Under the pieces are notes generated by a model. The model was not told the origin of the DNA. It did not search any database and was given only the letters and a program-made list of their open reading frames with translations. This document shows positions 1 through 11,704 of a stretch of 64,000 nucleotides of DNA, in pieces (positions within the stretch are counted from its first letter, which is position 1; each line of letters opens with the position of its first letter). The DNA is taken from NCBI GenBank assembly GCA_009869945.1, contig WIXG01000046.1, positions 186,001 to 250,000 of the forward strand, in the 5' to 3' direction. The DNA comes from Mesaphorura yosii (Eukaryota; Arthropoda; Collembola; Poduromorpha; Tullbergiidae). Made by a program: the position numbers and the translations under genes.

Positions 1-5
1 TAAAA

Positions 6-1159
6 TCAGTAAAGTTCAGCATTCTTGCGATTGCAAGCAGCAAGCTCAATGAATTTACCTTTATACCAGAACTTCTCATTTTTGCTTGCTGACTGTGGCT
101 CGTTGATATCACACAATATTTCGGTTGACATTCCTTCAGTAGCTGTTTGACTCCTCGCTTTGAAGGGTAAAATGATAATCTTCCCTTCCAAGGAGTCGTT
201 AGTATGCTTGCCTAGCTTCTCTTCCGTGTAAATATGCCAAGGCGAATGGGAGTCCTTTGAACTTCTTTTTAGTCTTCCTTCAATTTCAACGTAATTTCGA
301 AGGACATTGTTCTTGTCTGTCACGATAAATGCCAAAGGTAAAGGCCGAAACGCCAAAAAGATGAAATAGAGCTAAGGTTAAAACAGAAGTTACCGTTCAA
401 CAAGACGAAGGCATGTAAGTCGTCCTTTCCCAGTTCTGAACCACGGACTTCCGAAGGACCACAGCTATACGTTGCGAAGTCATCTTCACTTATTTTGTGA
501 ATCGCCAGAGTTGTGTTTCGCCTCTCTTTACCCTTGGAGGTATACGACACTGTTATTATGCTACAATGCTCCCGATCTCGTCCGTGACCTTCACGGTTCG
601 GTTGTGATTGAGTATAATCGTTCATCAGATTAACTGGATCCCGTACTACAGGGCACAAAGACGTCATATCCAGCCATGCAGCGCTGTGGTTTTGCTCGGG
701 AGAAACTCGTTTTCTCCTAAAGTAGAAAATGAAGATTCTCAATTTTTAAAACAAAACAATAATCAAAACAATAATTTCAAAGTCACCTACCATATGACAT
801 CTTCGTGGGGAGATGCGCTCACGCAGGTCATACTGATCCCTCTTCCCACGCTTGCCGCCACTGTTCTCCTGGAGTCATGTGTCTCTTCCCACTTCCAGGA
901 CAAGCCCTCAGTCTCAGGGCTGATAGAATTCATAGTTGCGTAAATTGAAGGCCTTGCAGCTGTAATTGAAGAAGTCATTTAGACGGTCAGGGAGGGAAGA
1001 AACTTGAACGCTTCATTGAGATATCAATTTACCTGCAGATTGAGAAATCAATTGTGCTATTACTAGAAGACAGGCGCATGTGAAACCCAAACTTTTGGCC
1101 AGAAGAACACAAGTGTGCCACCAATAATATTTACAGTTAAATTTAAGCGAAGGTGCCAT
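6..1159 (-). CDS. Secreted or surface immunoglobulin-domain protein, probably 3'-partial
   Basis: I read four exons on the minus strand: 1159-1033, 959-791, 716-394 and 316 leftward. Exon 1 encodes a hydrophobic signal peptide ending near LISQSA. Exons 2 and 3 form an Ig-like fold: a first Cys in ISMTCVSAS, a Trp split across the exon 2/3 junction, and the F-strand signature DDFATYSC. Exon 4 starts another Ig-like strand pattern (EILCDI then FWYK). All junctions are GT-AG and in phase. The frame meets a stop at 6-8, but a good donor (AAAG then GTAAAT) lies just after FWYKG and the second Ig fold lacks its closing Cys, so the gene probably continues beyond the window. It could be a cell-adhesion or Ig-superfamily receptor; I do not recognise an orthologue. 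Confidence 0.6.
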
Positions 1160-2467
1160 GATTCTACAGAGTATTTGAGTGATTCTTTGTCTTAACCCGG
1201 ATTCGCGGATTCAGCTGCCTGCCTGCAGAACTGCCTACGATATCAGGGAATAATGTGCATCAGTCAAAGGATTGTGGTCAGGATTCTTGGAGATTTCGAC
1301 CTCCAGTAGAAATTAGAAAGGCAAGATTTCAACAAAACGTACCTCGGGATGTGTCAAACTCCCCGTGCCATGAATCTGAGAATACGTAACGTATCCGCAC
1401 CTCTCTAATGCTAAACTAACTAAAGCACAGTACCGCTTACTTAGAGTGGCTTCGTCACTACTGCTGTCACTGAACAACTGGTTAAACTAGAAACGCGTAA
1501 AGTTCTGAACCTCTTTAAATCTTAAATGGAGACAGTAGCAAATGTTTTGTTTTTGTACCACAATTGAACGATTTAAATGTCCAGAAATCCCAGCGAAAGT
1601 TTGTGCGCTTTGTTCATTCACTTTGCGGCACCAGGGCTCACCCACAACACTCTTATTAGATCGAATAAAAGGGTTCAGCTAACTTAAATGTGCTGATCAT
1701 GACTTCATGACTAAGAACACAATCGGGCAGCAGCCTAATAATCCCTACTATGTCTATGTCCTAATTTATTAATGCCTTTCGCAAAGCTACTTCTCGCAGA
1801 GCTGAGATGTCGGAATAACCAAACAACTGAATAACTGATTTAATGTATTCACAATAAGGAGAATTCTGAAGTTTTTTGATTTATTTAGTCCTAGCACCCG
1901 TGCCCTTTTCGTAGCACGTCTTATTGATCTGTCCTCCAACACTGTGCGATGCTAGACAGGAATTTCTAGGCTGCATTGGCTTTTCATCTGCAGCTCGAAA
2001 ATGGTGCATAGCGAAAAGTGAACAAGCGCAGTGAGGCGATTCTGGTATAGGAGTGACTCCTCAAGGCTCCGGGTATTGGAATGGGTAGGCATGATTTCTA
2101 TTAGATTTTTCGGGCTCTAACCGATGTACATTCACCTTCATCGAGTTCGCCCATTGAAGAGAGTTTTGGTGAGGCTCGCTTGCATCAGTTCGTCACGATG
2201 CAATCGTAGCAGTCAAGGCGAGCACACAGCAGAATGCAGACATGAGAATTTCCGTAGCGGGTAGCGCGTGACTCGCTTAGGTTTAAATTTCACATGCATC
2301 GATTCACAGTTTCTGCAAAAGTCGAGCCGAAATTGAATCGAGTTCAACTCAGCTACTCATGCCGGAAACGGAAACGAATACTTCCTTTCATAATTCCTTA
2401 ATTTTGGCAATCTTGGACAAACTGGACATTCACCTTGCACCTTTATTCGGACCAGAAGAAATATATC
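1160..2467. other. Divergent intergenic region, no gene seen
   Basis: About 1.3 kb lie between the divergent starts of the Ig-domain gene and PTCD2. It has no reading frame with family similarity, no tRNA-like fold and no obvious repeat. It should hold both promoters, but I could not point to a TATA box near either start. Confidence 0.6.
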
Positions 2468-4164
2468 ATGGCTCTACGTGGACTTCTTGGTCTTAAAGGA
2501 ATACTGGAGCGTGCTCCCAAGGTATGTAGAAAATGAGCAAAGAGGAAGAGGATGCTTAAAGTCTTTTATTAAACTAGTACATTACCCCAGAGAGAGGGTC
2601 TTGTCCGAGACTGATATTAATGTCGCTAGTATTAATTATTTGGTGATTTCAGGTCAATTCATCATGGTGTATTTTCAACTCAATTAGCAAAGGAGATGGA
2701 TTGGCTGTTAGAACACTTTTCACAAAACAAGCACTTGGTACGGACGGCTACGAGAAGCAAAGAGCAAGAACTCAGGCTCAATTTGCAGGAATGGCTGACA
2801 AATTCCGAGACAAGATGAGGGAGTTCACAGAATCTGATACTAAGCAAATGATATTCACGGAGGATTTGAAAAACATGGTCCATTTGATCGAGAATCGGCC
2901 GGAAGATCTGGCCCTAGTCCTTCAAATGATTAAACGGTAAGTTGTTTACTTCTATACTGAAGGGAGACATAACTTAACTTACCTGTTCGAACATCCTCAA
3001 CTCAACAGGTTCAACAAGCAAAACCGTCACTTGCGTTTCGGTAACTTCGTGTTTGGTCCGGTGGTTATGAGAATGCTTCACTTCCTAAACGAACCTACAC
3101 TCGCTTTGGAAGCATTCAATGATCCCGAGTTGGAGCAATTCTTTGAGCAAATAACCAGCTGCCAAATACTTTTCGACCTGCTTTACAAGAATGGATTGTA
3201 TCAAACCATATTGGACACCTTCCAGACAGTTCAGAAACGACAGCTTCAAGGGCAAAAATTTCCAAGGAATGTTACAATTCTTGTGTTCGCTGCTTGCTAC
3301 AAATTGGTAATGACGACTTTTAGCGTATATTTATGATTTTGTAAACCTCTGCCTGATTATACTAAATGCTCATGCGATTATAGAATACAGTTCAAAGTTA
3401 CGAAGCGATTCTTCAAATGCTGACGGACATGAAAGAGAATGGTGTGGACCCCGTCCGCCGCTGCTTATCATTTGCGGCCGGATTGGCATTAAACCAACAT
3501 GCTCCTCAGGTCGCCCTTGAAATCTTGTCAAACAGCAGGAACTCAAACTATGTTTCAATTCGAAACTTAAAACTGTGGAGTCTTGCTGATCTCAATCGAC
3601 CCGATGACTGCCTCCCAATTCTTCGATTTTCAATCGAATTTGACGCTGGAACAGAGAATAAGAGACATTCAGTTCTTTCGGAGATTGTAAGCAAACTCAG
3701 CAAATCTGTTTTCTTCCTATTGGATTATGCTTTTATGTTTATTTTGCTTTTGTTCATGTGCAGTTGGACAAGGTGTCGGCATCGACTGAGCGACTCGGAA
3801 ATAAAGAAGTGTCGTTGGAATTCGACAGAATCAAAAAAGCACTCGCTGATGGAAACCAGATTTCGAAGCAGGTATTGGTACTTGATATTTGATATTCAAA
3901 ATGCGCTTGGCTTGAGCTTCGAGCACTTTCAAGTTCAACTTTGAAAAAGTAGTAATCTTTTTTTCTGTGTTGTAGACAACTTCTGACTTGCTGGAGGCTG
4001 AAATTGAAGCTACGCCATTGGGACCGGGGCAAAACCGCGGATTTCAGCAAATGGGGATGGACAGAAGCTTCCGCATAGGACAGCGCATTGACTACAAGCC
4101 TCAGCGAAGCCCGCCTTACGAGGGTGGCGGCTATCGCCAGCGGTTGAAGAACGACGTTTACTAA
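2468..4164 (+). CDS. PTCD2: Pentatricopeptide repeat protein PTCD2, mitochondrial
   Basis: Six exons (2468-2521, 2653-2936, 3009-3306, 3384-3686, 3764-3871, 3976-4164) join in phase to a 411-residue protein. The N-terminus (MALRGLLGLKGILERAPK) is basic and hydrophobic, like a mitochondrial presequence. The core carries the PTCD2 pattern: FGNFVFGPVVMRMLHFLNEP, then helical pairs including ILFDLLYKNGLYQTILDTF and VFAACYKL. In mammals PTCD2 is a mitochondrial RNA-binding protein needed for processing of the cytochrome b transcript; that role here is inferred from homology. The C-terminus is basic and Gln/Gly/Tyr rich. The gene converges on cyclophilin B, and an AATAAA lies about 140 bp after the stop. 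Confidence 0.85.
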
Positions 4165-4302
4165 CTTGCATAATATATAGATTGATAGATACCATTTTTA
4201 CAACTGATGGTCCATAATTTCCTTGATCCTACAAGTATCTTCAACAAACCAAACATTTTTATTACAAATAAGACAGGAGTTTGTAAAACAAAATTAGAGC
4301 AA

Positions 4303-4308
4303 AATAAA
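4303..4308 (+). terminator. Poly(A) signal of PTCD2
   Basis: AATAAA about 140 bp downstream of the PTCD2 stop codon, in the expected orientation. Confidence 0.5.
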
Positions 4309-4374
4309 GCCAGACAATTAACCATAAATATGCAGAAATGAAAGGAACCATTTCACTTCACCTTATCACGACAA

Positions 4375-4380
4375 TTTATT
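4375..4380 (-). terminator. Poly(A) signal of cyclophilin B
   Basis: AATAAA on the minus strand (TTTATT on plus), about 130 bp beyond the cyclophilin B stop. Confidence 0.5.
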
Positions 4381-4507
4381 TGACTGGGTTCAGATTTGGA
4401 ACGGATTACACAAAACGATTACAATTGATAAGCTTTATGTGATGATTTAATTCATGCTAAGAGTTTGAGCTGTTAAATGGAAAATGGAACTGTAAGTGTT
4501 ATGCTAA

Positions 4508-5552
4508 TCATTCGGTTGCATCTGCTTTCTCAACACTGAATGGCTCGGCAACTTCTTCTGCTCCACAGTCATAAATGACAACCGCCTTCTCTGGCTTATC
4601 CCTTCCGTCAGTTTTTGTGCTCTCGATTTTTCGGACGATGTCCTGGGTTAAGGAAATGTCAGTTTGGGGTTTCAAGGTGGTAAAAGCAGACGAGAGGAAT
4701 TAATATTTTCCTTACCATTCCGCTCAACACTTTTCCAAAGACTACGTGCCTGCCATCGAGCCAGGTAGTTTGTTTTGTTGTAATAAAGAATTGGGACCCA
4801 TTCGTGTCCTTTCCAGCGTTTGCCATCGATACCCAACCTGCCACAGGTCATAAAATAGTTCAGATGCTCGTCATAAACAGCTTTATGCTTTATCATGATT
4901 ATTGTTCTTATTGATTACTATTCTTAGCTTACCCGCTCCGTAGTGCTTAAGCTTAAAGTTTTCATCTTCAAACTTTTCACCGTAAATACTGCGTCCTGGG
5001 AAGAAAAGAGATGTCATAAATTGGAAAAATTAAGCTGACGACTCCGAGTAGTAAAGGGTTTGAAGTGTTGAAGAATAACTTACCGCCGGTTCCATCGCCT
5101 TTCGTAAAGTCACCTGAAATCGGAGAAAATATAGTATTATCAAACCAGCACAACAACAGAACCTTTCTCATAATTACGCTACCTCCTTGTAACATGAAGT
5201 CCTTGATTACACGATGGAACTGACTTCCCTTGTAACCTTCTCCAATCTCAGTCTTTTTAGCCAGTTCAATAAAGTTCTTAGCTGTCTTTGGGACAGTCTT
5301 TCCAAAAAGCCCAATCACAATTCGACCAACTTCTTCATCGCCGATTTTGATATCAAAATAGACCTGAGAAATTTATTGGATGTTGCCTCTTTGAGAATTA
5401 TGAGAATGAGACTCCCGACGCGATCAGAAAGAAGACAAATATTTTACCTTATCCGTCACTTTCGGGCCAGCTCCGGCACTCTCAACCTCCCCATAGCTGC
5501 TAAGCAATCCGAAGACGTAGATAGTCAATAAGAATGAAGTGAGTACACTCAT
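4508..5552 (-). CDS. PPIB: Peptidyl-prolyl cis-trans isomerase B (cyclophilin B), ER lumen
   Basis: The minus-strand gene has a first exon with an N-terminal hydrophobic stretch ([18 protein letters not shown]), a signal peptide or anchor. The cyclophilin domain follows over several short exons: [86 protein letters not shown]. The catalytic Arg (FHRVI), the Gln in FMLQGG and the active-site QFFI are all present. The residues [13 protein letters not shown] near the C-terminus are typical of the secretory-pathway B/C type. The enzyme catalyses proline isomerisation during protein folding, probably collagen and other secreted clients (family knowledge). The start is the Met after the upstream stop-free stretch and directly precedes the signal peptide. 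No KDEL-type ending is visible; the tail is KADATE. Confidence 0.9.
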
Positions 5553-7585
5553 AATTAAAGCTATTCTTGTTCGACGAGTCCAGTTACAGGCAATTGGCAT
5601 CCGCTTTCGTGGGAGCACTTTTAGAAACTGAGCAATTTACACCTGCGTGCGCCGCGTATGATCAAGCGATTTGTTTAACACTTGAAAATTATGTATATTA
5701 TGCAGACTCCTGTCACCGCAATAACTCGTGCATTAATTATGTTTGCGAGTCGGGAGCACGGGAGCAATAGGATGAAGCCAACTCACGCAAAGGCAAACTT
5801 GGGTTGAAATTGACGCCAAATGCCGACTGACAGTCCAATGAACACCATCCACCGCATCAACTCTTCTCACTTTCTGCCAAATGAGCAGAAGGGATTGTAA
5901 AACTCTTGGGGGACAGATGGAACAATCGATTGTGTAATCACTGTCTGTTTGCGTTTTAAAGTGTCAAAGTGTCTCGCAGTCGCCGTCTCATGCGCATGCA
6001 CAAATTATTGATATGAGCTCATGCCACAATTATGACAGGGTTCTATTCAAACTGGCGATCAGCGAATTATTAGCAAAGGGCAACGAAGCATGTCGAAGAA
6101 TAAGATTGTCTTTTTGAGTTTCATTAGTTTGAAGCGATGCCAAGCAGCCCAGACTTTGGAACTTGTCCAAATGACAACCATTATCTGCCCAATTTGCTTA
6201 GATAACAGGAGGCATCAGACAAGGCGTGTGACTGCGTTTACCGCGTGCGAAGGGCGGAGATTACATCTTCAATGAAAGTATGCTGCATCTCAAGAACGAC
6301 GCTCGATCCTGGATTACGACGTATTTCCAGTTTCAGCTAATGAACAAAGCTCTAGATTTTTGGCACGCATGATGAATAGGACCCGGTTGCATGGAATTAT
6401 GGAGTGGATACGATAAGACCAAAGACAAGAATTTTTCACAGCAATTGCGCGAACAATGGAACAACAATTGCATTGGCACTAAATTGGCATAATAATTTCC
6501 CATTGCTTGAACGGGGACATAACTTTGGTGTAATCATTGTTGAGGTCCTGGTCAGTTTTGGAAACAGACGTTCGCCCACCTGTTCTCACTGAGGTTTCAG
6601 CTATAATCAGTCAATAGAAACGACTCCAGAAAACGGGAAAGAAACATCTTTCCCTGAAACGATCTTCGGACATCTTGCCATTGGCATTTGGCACAGTCAC
6701 ACCTTGCTACCTATCTAGAATATGGAACTCTTAAGGAAGAGAGATAATTTAGGGATCTGAAGAAACGATGAATGTATTGAGCGCTGACCTGAAGGTACAC
6801 AGATCATAATTTACCCAGGACTCTTCGGTAGAAGGATCAGTAGATTCAAGTTCCTTCAAGATTGTTTCGAAAGAATTGTCCCTAGACACTTGTTTCCAAA
6901 GAGTTGTTCCCAGACAATTGTTTCCAAAGAATTGTTCCTAGACTACTTGTTTCGAGAAAAATGTACCTAGAAATTGTCTCCAGAAGGCGCAGTGGTTATT
7001 ATTATTGGTTTAAAAGGTTCAGTTATCAGGATAATAATGCGACCCATAAACACTGTCACACCCTAAAGATCTCATCTCATCAATGTGGTCATTGTCCAAT
7101 GAACGATGACAATGTCAAGAACGCTGTGCTCGAGCGATGGGTTGGTCCATGAAAGAACGCGCGAGGCAGAAGTTTGAATTTTAAAGAATTTATTACTTGT
7201 CCCAATTTTAACAAACTTTCAATAACAAATCCCAAGTGATTCATTAGTGGGGAACACGCCCGTCATCAGTGAAACAAGTGCATAGTGTTATCTACACAGT
7301 CTTCTTATCAGTGAGATAAACAAAACTGCAATACCAGAGACAAAAAGTAGTACCAACACAGCTTGTTTCTCCTCTGTTTACGTTGAGTTCATTGAATTCT
7401 CGAAACTTCAAAATATATTTTTTGTGCTTGCAGGTGCACATTCTTGGTCAGGGGCGAAAGCACAGCTTCAAGATATTGGTGGTGGTCAGCCAAAAATTGA
7501 GGGTTCTCAAGTTCTGCGTTCGACTAGAACAATGCAAGTACAATGTAATTGAAGACGAACATGCAAGCAAATTCATAATATCACA
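5553..7585. other. Divergent intergenic region between PPIB and CRAMP1
   Basis: About 2 kb without a supportable gene. The short open frames have no family similarity. The most distinctive element is a degenerate 28-bp tandem repeat at about 6861-6990, listed separately. Promoters or 5' UTR exons of CRAMP1 may lie here. Confidence 0.55.
6861..6990. repeat. Degenerate tandem repeat, about 28-bp unit, ~4.5 copies
   Basis: Four adjacent units of 27-29 bp begin with (a)ttgtttc and contain caaagaattgttcc-like centres followed by (c)tagaca-like ends. A partial fifth unit starts ttgtctccag. The copies differ by several substitutions, so this is an old or drifting minisatellite. It lies in the shared upstream region of PPIB and CRAMP1. 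Confidence 0.75.
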
Positions 7586-10500
7586 ATGGGGAAGAAGCGT
7601 AATCGAAGTGAAAGTTTCACAAAACTGGGATTGACAGATTCCGGGAAGCCGAGGTAAGCGAGCGATTCGCCGATTCGCCTTTGCTTTCTTCTAGAATGTC
7701 GATCATTAATCTGTATACTTCTAATGAATGAATTTCAGTGATGACGGCGATAGCCAAGAAGAGTACGACATTGACGCAGGATTGTCTAAGCTTAACAATG
7801 GTAATATCTAGTATTAGAAATTGTGACAAGGTACGAATGCACATAATAAGGTTTCTTGCTGCTTATATAGGAGTTCGCTGCAGCGCAAGGGTAATAGAAA
7901 AGCAGGAAAAGCTTCGCCGGGAGTCGTCTCCTGCAAAGCAGAGCAATGCAATATCTTTAGAGCACTCACCGATGAATCAACCGCCGAAGTCAGTTGTTAA
8001 AAACTGTTTCGGACCTGTATCCAGTAATATTGTATCAGGCGACCTACCACCGGTGAATGACCCGTACTGGGATCAAACCTCGCCTTCGCCTCCTGATGCC
8101 CAAGTTCCAAGAATTTTCTCAAGTGGAGCTCCTGGAGCTGAAGCTTACAGTTGCCCATCTTCCACTTCATTTGAGAATAAACGAGGCATCGAGGAGAAAC
8201 GCAAGAAACGAAATTGGGAAGTGTGGAGCCAAGACGATAAGCTGCACTTTTTTGAAGCTCTGAATGAATTCGGGAAGGATTTCGACGCAATACAGAATCA
8301 TTTGGCCACAAAACAGAAGTCACGAAGTAGGGTGGCATTACAGTCCACGAATTTTGTTCCTAAGAACAAGGATCAAGTTCGGCATTTTTACTACAGAACA
8401 TGGCACAAAATTGCAAAGCATCTTAAGTTTCCAAAAGGTTAGGAATCGAAATGCAGCATGTTTAACTAGTCTACCTTCGGCGAAATTGATTAATCCTATA
8501 ATTTTTCTCAGATATGAAAAGAGCGAACCAAGAATTATATGGATTAGTGAACTACGGAGAGCTAAGGAAGAGGCAGAGAGTCCTCAATGTGAAAAATGCT
8601 GCCAAGCTAATGGAACTAATGGAAAAAGGAATGACGACCATTAAAGTCCGTGGGAAAACATTTCGGATAAAAACCCCCGTTTGTCGAGCGATCAAAAGGA
8701 TGAACCTACTTGATGATGAGCATTCAAGAGTGCCGTTCAAAATTAGCTTAGAACTGACACCGAAAGACCGAACAGCATGGTCAATGGTCCAGAGCGTGTC
8801 ACATAATCCAAGGGTATGAAACATTGAAGCCAATTCCGACTACTGTTGTTGAACAACTCTTAATTTGTATACTTAATTTATTTCTTTAGGTTTCTGTTCA
8901 AGTACCTCCGCAACGCACCCTAGCATCAATCATCACTTACTTCGAGGAGAAGTGGAAATCGCCCACCGAAAGACTTGTAGGCTCGTTTCGTTCGAAAATA
9001 GTTGTTTTTTTTTCTACAAAATATTTAATCTTACACAAATTCTGATTTCAGAAAGAACAGTTCGTTCAAAGTTTTGGGAAGAAACGTGTACCAAGACTTC
9101 GATTCATTTCCAATGAACAAGATGCTCGCACACCCATTTTCAAAATGTCGGAGAGCACAAATTCGGCCACAATTTCTTTGAGGTCGTACACGGAAAAAGT
9201 TCTCCAGAAGCCAATCAAGGAGCTGGATCCCAAGGGGAAAGTTCCGAGAAAGCAATCTGGAAATCTCAGTGATAGCCACGGAGAGCCTGAGTTTAGTGAC
9301 CAGGAAGTTGGAGACCCACCGAAATACTCAGCCAATGTTCGAGCACATAGCGATGTGGAAGAAAAGACTGAAGAAAGTGAGTCGGATGTCAACACGGAAT
9401 GTCTTACCTCGACCAGTGGCAGAAAAGATGATAATGTATCGTCGAGTGTTGAGGAGAAGGAGACAGCGGATAGAAAGTCCTTTCAACCTCCAGTACCTAC
9501 TCAAGACAATGTCTGCAACTGTTCACCTTCTTCAAAGTTCCGTATGCGAGATCGAGAAAGTGAAGACATTGTTGGTCATATTTGGGATGATGAGACAATT
9601 AGACGAGGTTGGAGTGCACCAGAAGCGGGCTTAGTGACAATTGGAGAGTTAAATCTAATGGTCAGTTTAATTGTAATAGTATATCACGGGTTGATTGAAC
9701 TAATTTTCGACTTACTTTATAGTTGGGGAGATGTCAAAGGCTTTCCTTCACGTATTGCTGGGAGCAGGATGAGCCAGAAAAGGAACCAAAATTAGTTGAC
9801 AAGCTCGTCGAAGTCGCCAGAACATTGCGAAAGAGAAAATCCATGAGAACAAAGTCATATAACTCCTACGGTGCTGCAGCATCCTGCGTGAAGTGTGGCT
9901 ACCCAAGCGATCAGTTTGTATCACCAACTCCAGTAATTGAATCTCGAGCGTACGACTTGCCGCAATCTGCACCGTCCACAGTTTTGAGGCAAGACGGGAG
10001 TCCTTCAGTTTCTTTAGCAAACCCTACTACAAGTTCGTATGGTCAAGGTTTCACAATCATCCCAGTGATAACCATCGCTGGGACGGAACCGGGTATCCTA
10101 ACAGGAAGACCGGTGTGTACAAGTGGTGAACCTCCTCCAAAGCCATTCATGGATTTGACCAAGGGAAATCGCAGAATAAGTCGCATCAGCCGGAGGGGCG
10201 TGGCTCCCAGATATCCTATGAACCTGCAACAAGTGCAAAATGTCGTTGATACCTCATTCACCGGCTCTCGTCCACATCAACTATTCGAATACGGACATGA
10301 CCGCAGTGGTGAGCCATTTAAGATTTAACACTTTAAGCACGAATCAGGCAACCTAATAAATTGTCGACTTCTGTTCAGGATATTCATCGATGATTCCAAA
10401 AAACTTAGTTCAAGTGCCAGAGCGTTCACAAGTTTTAAACCAAGACTCAAACTTGCCACAGCCCTCCAGCCTGTCAGCTAACCAGTCATACCAGTTACCT

Positions 10501-11247
10501 ATTAGTTCCAGTGAATTTGAGAATTTACTCAAAGACAAGTCAAACGACAAAAATGTCGATCCTGACAACACGTTCAGTCTTTCCTCCTTCATGGATATTT
10601 CGTTACCCGAATCTACTCGCTTGGTGGCCGACGATGTGTCCTTAAATGTGGACAGGCTACTCGATGACAACACGGCATCGTCAACTGGTATGTAATTGAA
10701 CCGAGTGCGAAGTTTAATTTGTCACTCACTATTACTAATGAAGCAACTTCGGAGTTCCGACACAGTATGAGTATTCCGTTTGAGATTCATTATTCTTGAT
10801 TACAGGCGAGAAACCTTCTGGCCTTGAAACTCCAAAGAAACTTTCACGTAGTCCAGACATTGCTTTGGAGCCTCTGCTTGGAGAACGGAGAGATGCACAC
10901 CAAGTGGTGGCAGATAGTTGGATGCCTGAGGTACGCATGTCATTGCTCGGTCATCTTGAATTATAACTTTAACTTTATTCTGTTTCTGTCAACTTCTGTG
11001 ACACAATATAGACAAATGAGCTGTCATTCACAAACTTGCTGAGTTCGCTTGACACGGCTGGTTCAAGAAGGAACAGCCAACCTGACGAGCACGAGGTAAC
11101 TTTGCGGTGACAGAATCGTAATTTAATGAGCGTAAAGGAGCCCTGACAATATCTTCTCATTTGATTTGACAGGAGTCGTTAAATTTTCAATCCGTACTCG
11201 GTGATGTGAGCTTTGTGACGAAGTACACGGAACCACCAGTAACATAA
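7586..11247 (+). CDS. CRAMP1: Cramped / CRAMP1 chromatin regulator, SANT-domain protein
   Basis: Eleven exons (7586-7653, 7739-7800, 7871-8437, 8512-8813, 8890-8976, 9052-9660, 9723-10308, 10379-10687, 10806-10930, 11012-11095, 11173-11247) join in phase to 957 residues. The SANT/Myb-like region is clear: RNWEVWSQDDKLHFFEALNE, GKDFDAIQNHL, then KDQVRHFYYRTWHKIAKHL. It is followed by the family-specific stretch NQELYGLVNYGELRKR and VRGKTFRIKTPVCRAIKR. Further on come SVQVPPQRTLASIITYFEEKW and EAGLVTIGELNLM, also conserved in cramped proteins. Drosophila cramped was described as a Polycomb-group gene, and vertebrate CRAMP1 promotes linker histone H1 expression; function here is by homology. The remaining C-terminal half is polar and low in conserved motifs. 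The start ATG has a good context (CACAATGGG), but a further 5' exon cannot be excluded. Confidence 0.88.
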
Positions 11248-11704
11248 ACAAGATGAGGTGACTGGCTTGACTAACTTCGTACCTTAGAACCAATCTGGAG
11301 TCACGTTGGTCGCACCTTTCTACTGTGTCCCTAACTTCATACATTTTAGAACATTTTAGAATCTGATAAAATGCAGCTCAACTCAGACTTTTATTTTCTC
11401 TTGCGAAGTATAGTACAAATGCAAATCGTTAATTTAATAAACACGTTTTCAGCTCTGATAATTTCAATGCTTGCATCTTTGTCAACTTCTACCAATCCAT
11501 CACATGAAGCATGGAAGTGAAGCGGTTGTTCCTCCGACCATACACACAATTGCTCAATTGCATAGAAGTTGCACCATTTATTTGCAGGATTGAAAATTAT
11601 AACGATCAAAATTTCTTACCGTGTAAAAGTGAAAAATAAGTCTTAAACTAAATTCAGCTGATATTTTGGAGGAATTTTTGCAAAAAAAAACAATGGAAGA
11701 GATT
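11248..11704. other. Convergent 3' spacer between CRAMP1 and UBA5
   Basis: The 457-bp spacer contains a 72-codon minus-strand open frame (11391-11609) without recognisable similarity. I read it as 3' UTR of UBA5 or CRAMP1. Confidence 0.5.

Larger units (their letters stand above)
4165..4507. other. Convergent 3' spacer between PTCD2 and cyclophilin B
   Basis: The 343-bp spacer holds AATAAA on the plus strand at 4303-4308 and on the minus strand at 4375-4380. The two transcripts therefore probably end within about 100 bp of each other or overlap slightly. No coding content was seen. Confidence 0.6.

Noticed and set aside
6150-6275. Frame containing CPICLD, like the start of a RING finger
   Set aside because: No second half of the RING (no CxHxxH/CxxC pattern) follows, and no splice sites support an exon.
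11391-11609. 72-codon minus-strand frame downstream of UBA5
   Set aside because: UBA5 already ends in its typical [12 protein letters not shown]. No acceptor or similarity was found, so it is treated as 3' UTR.
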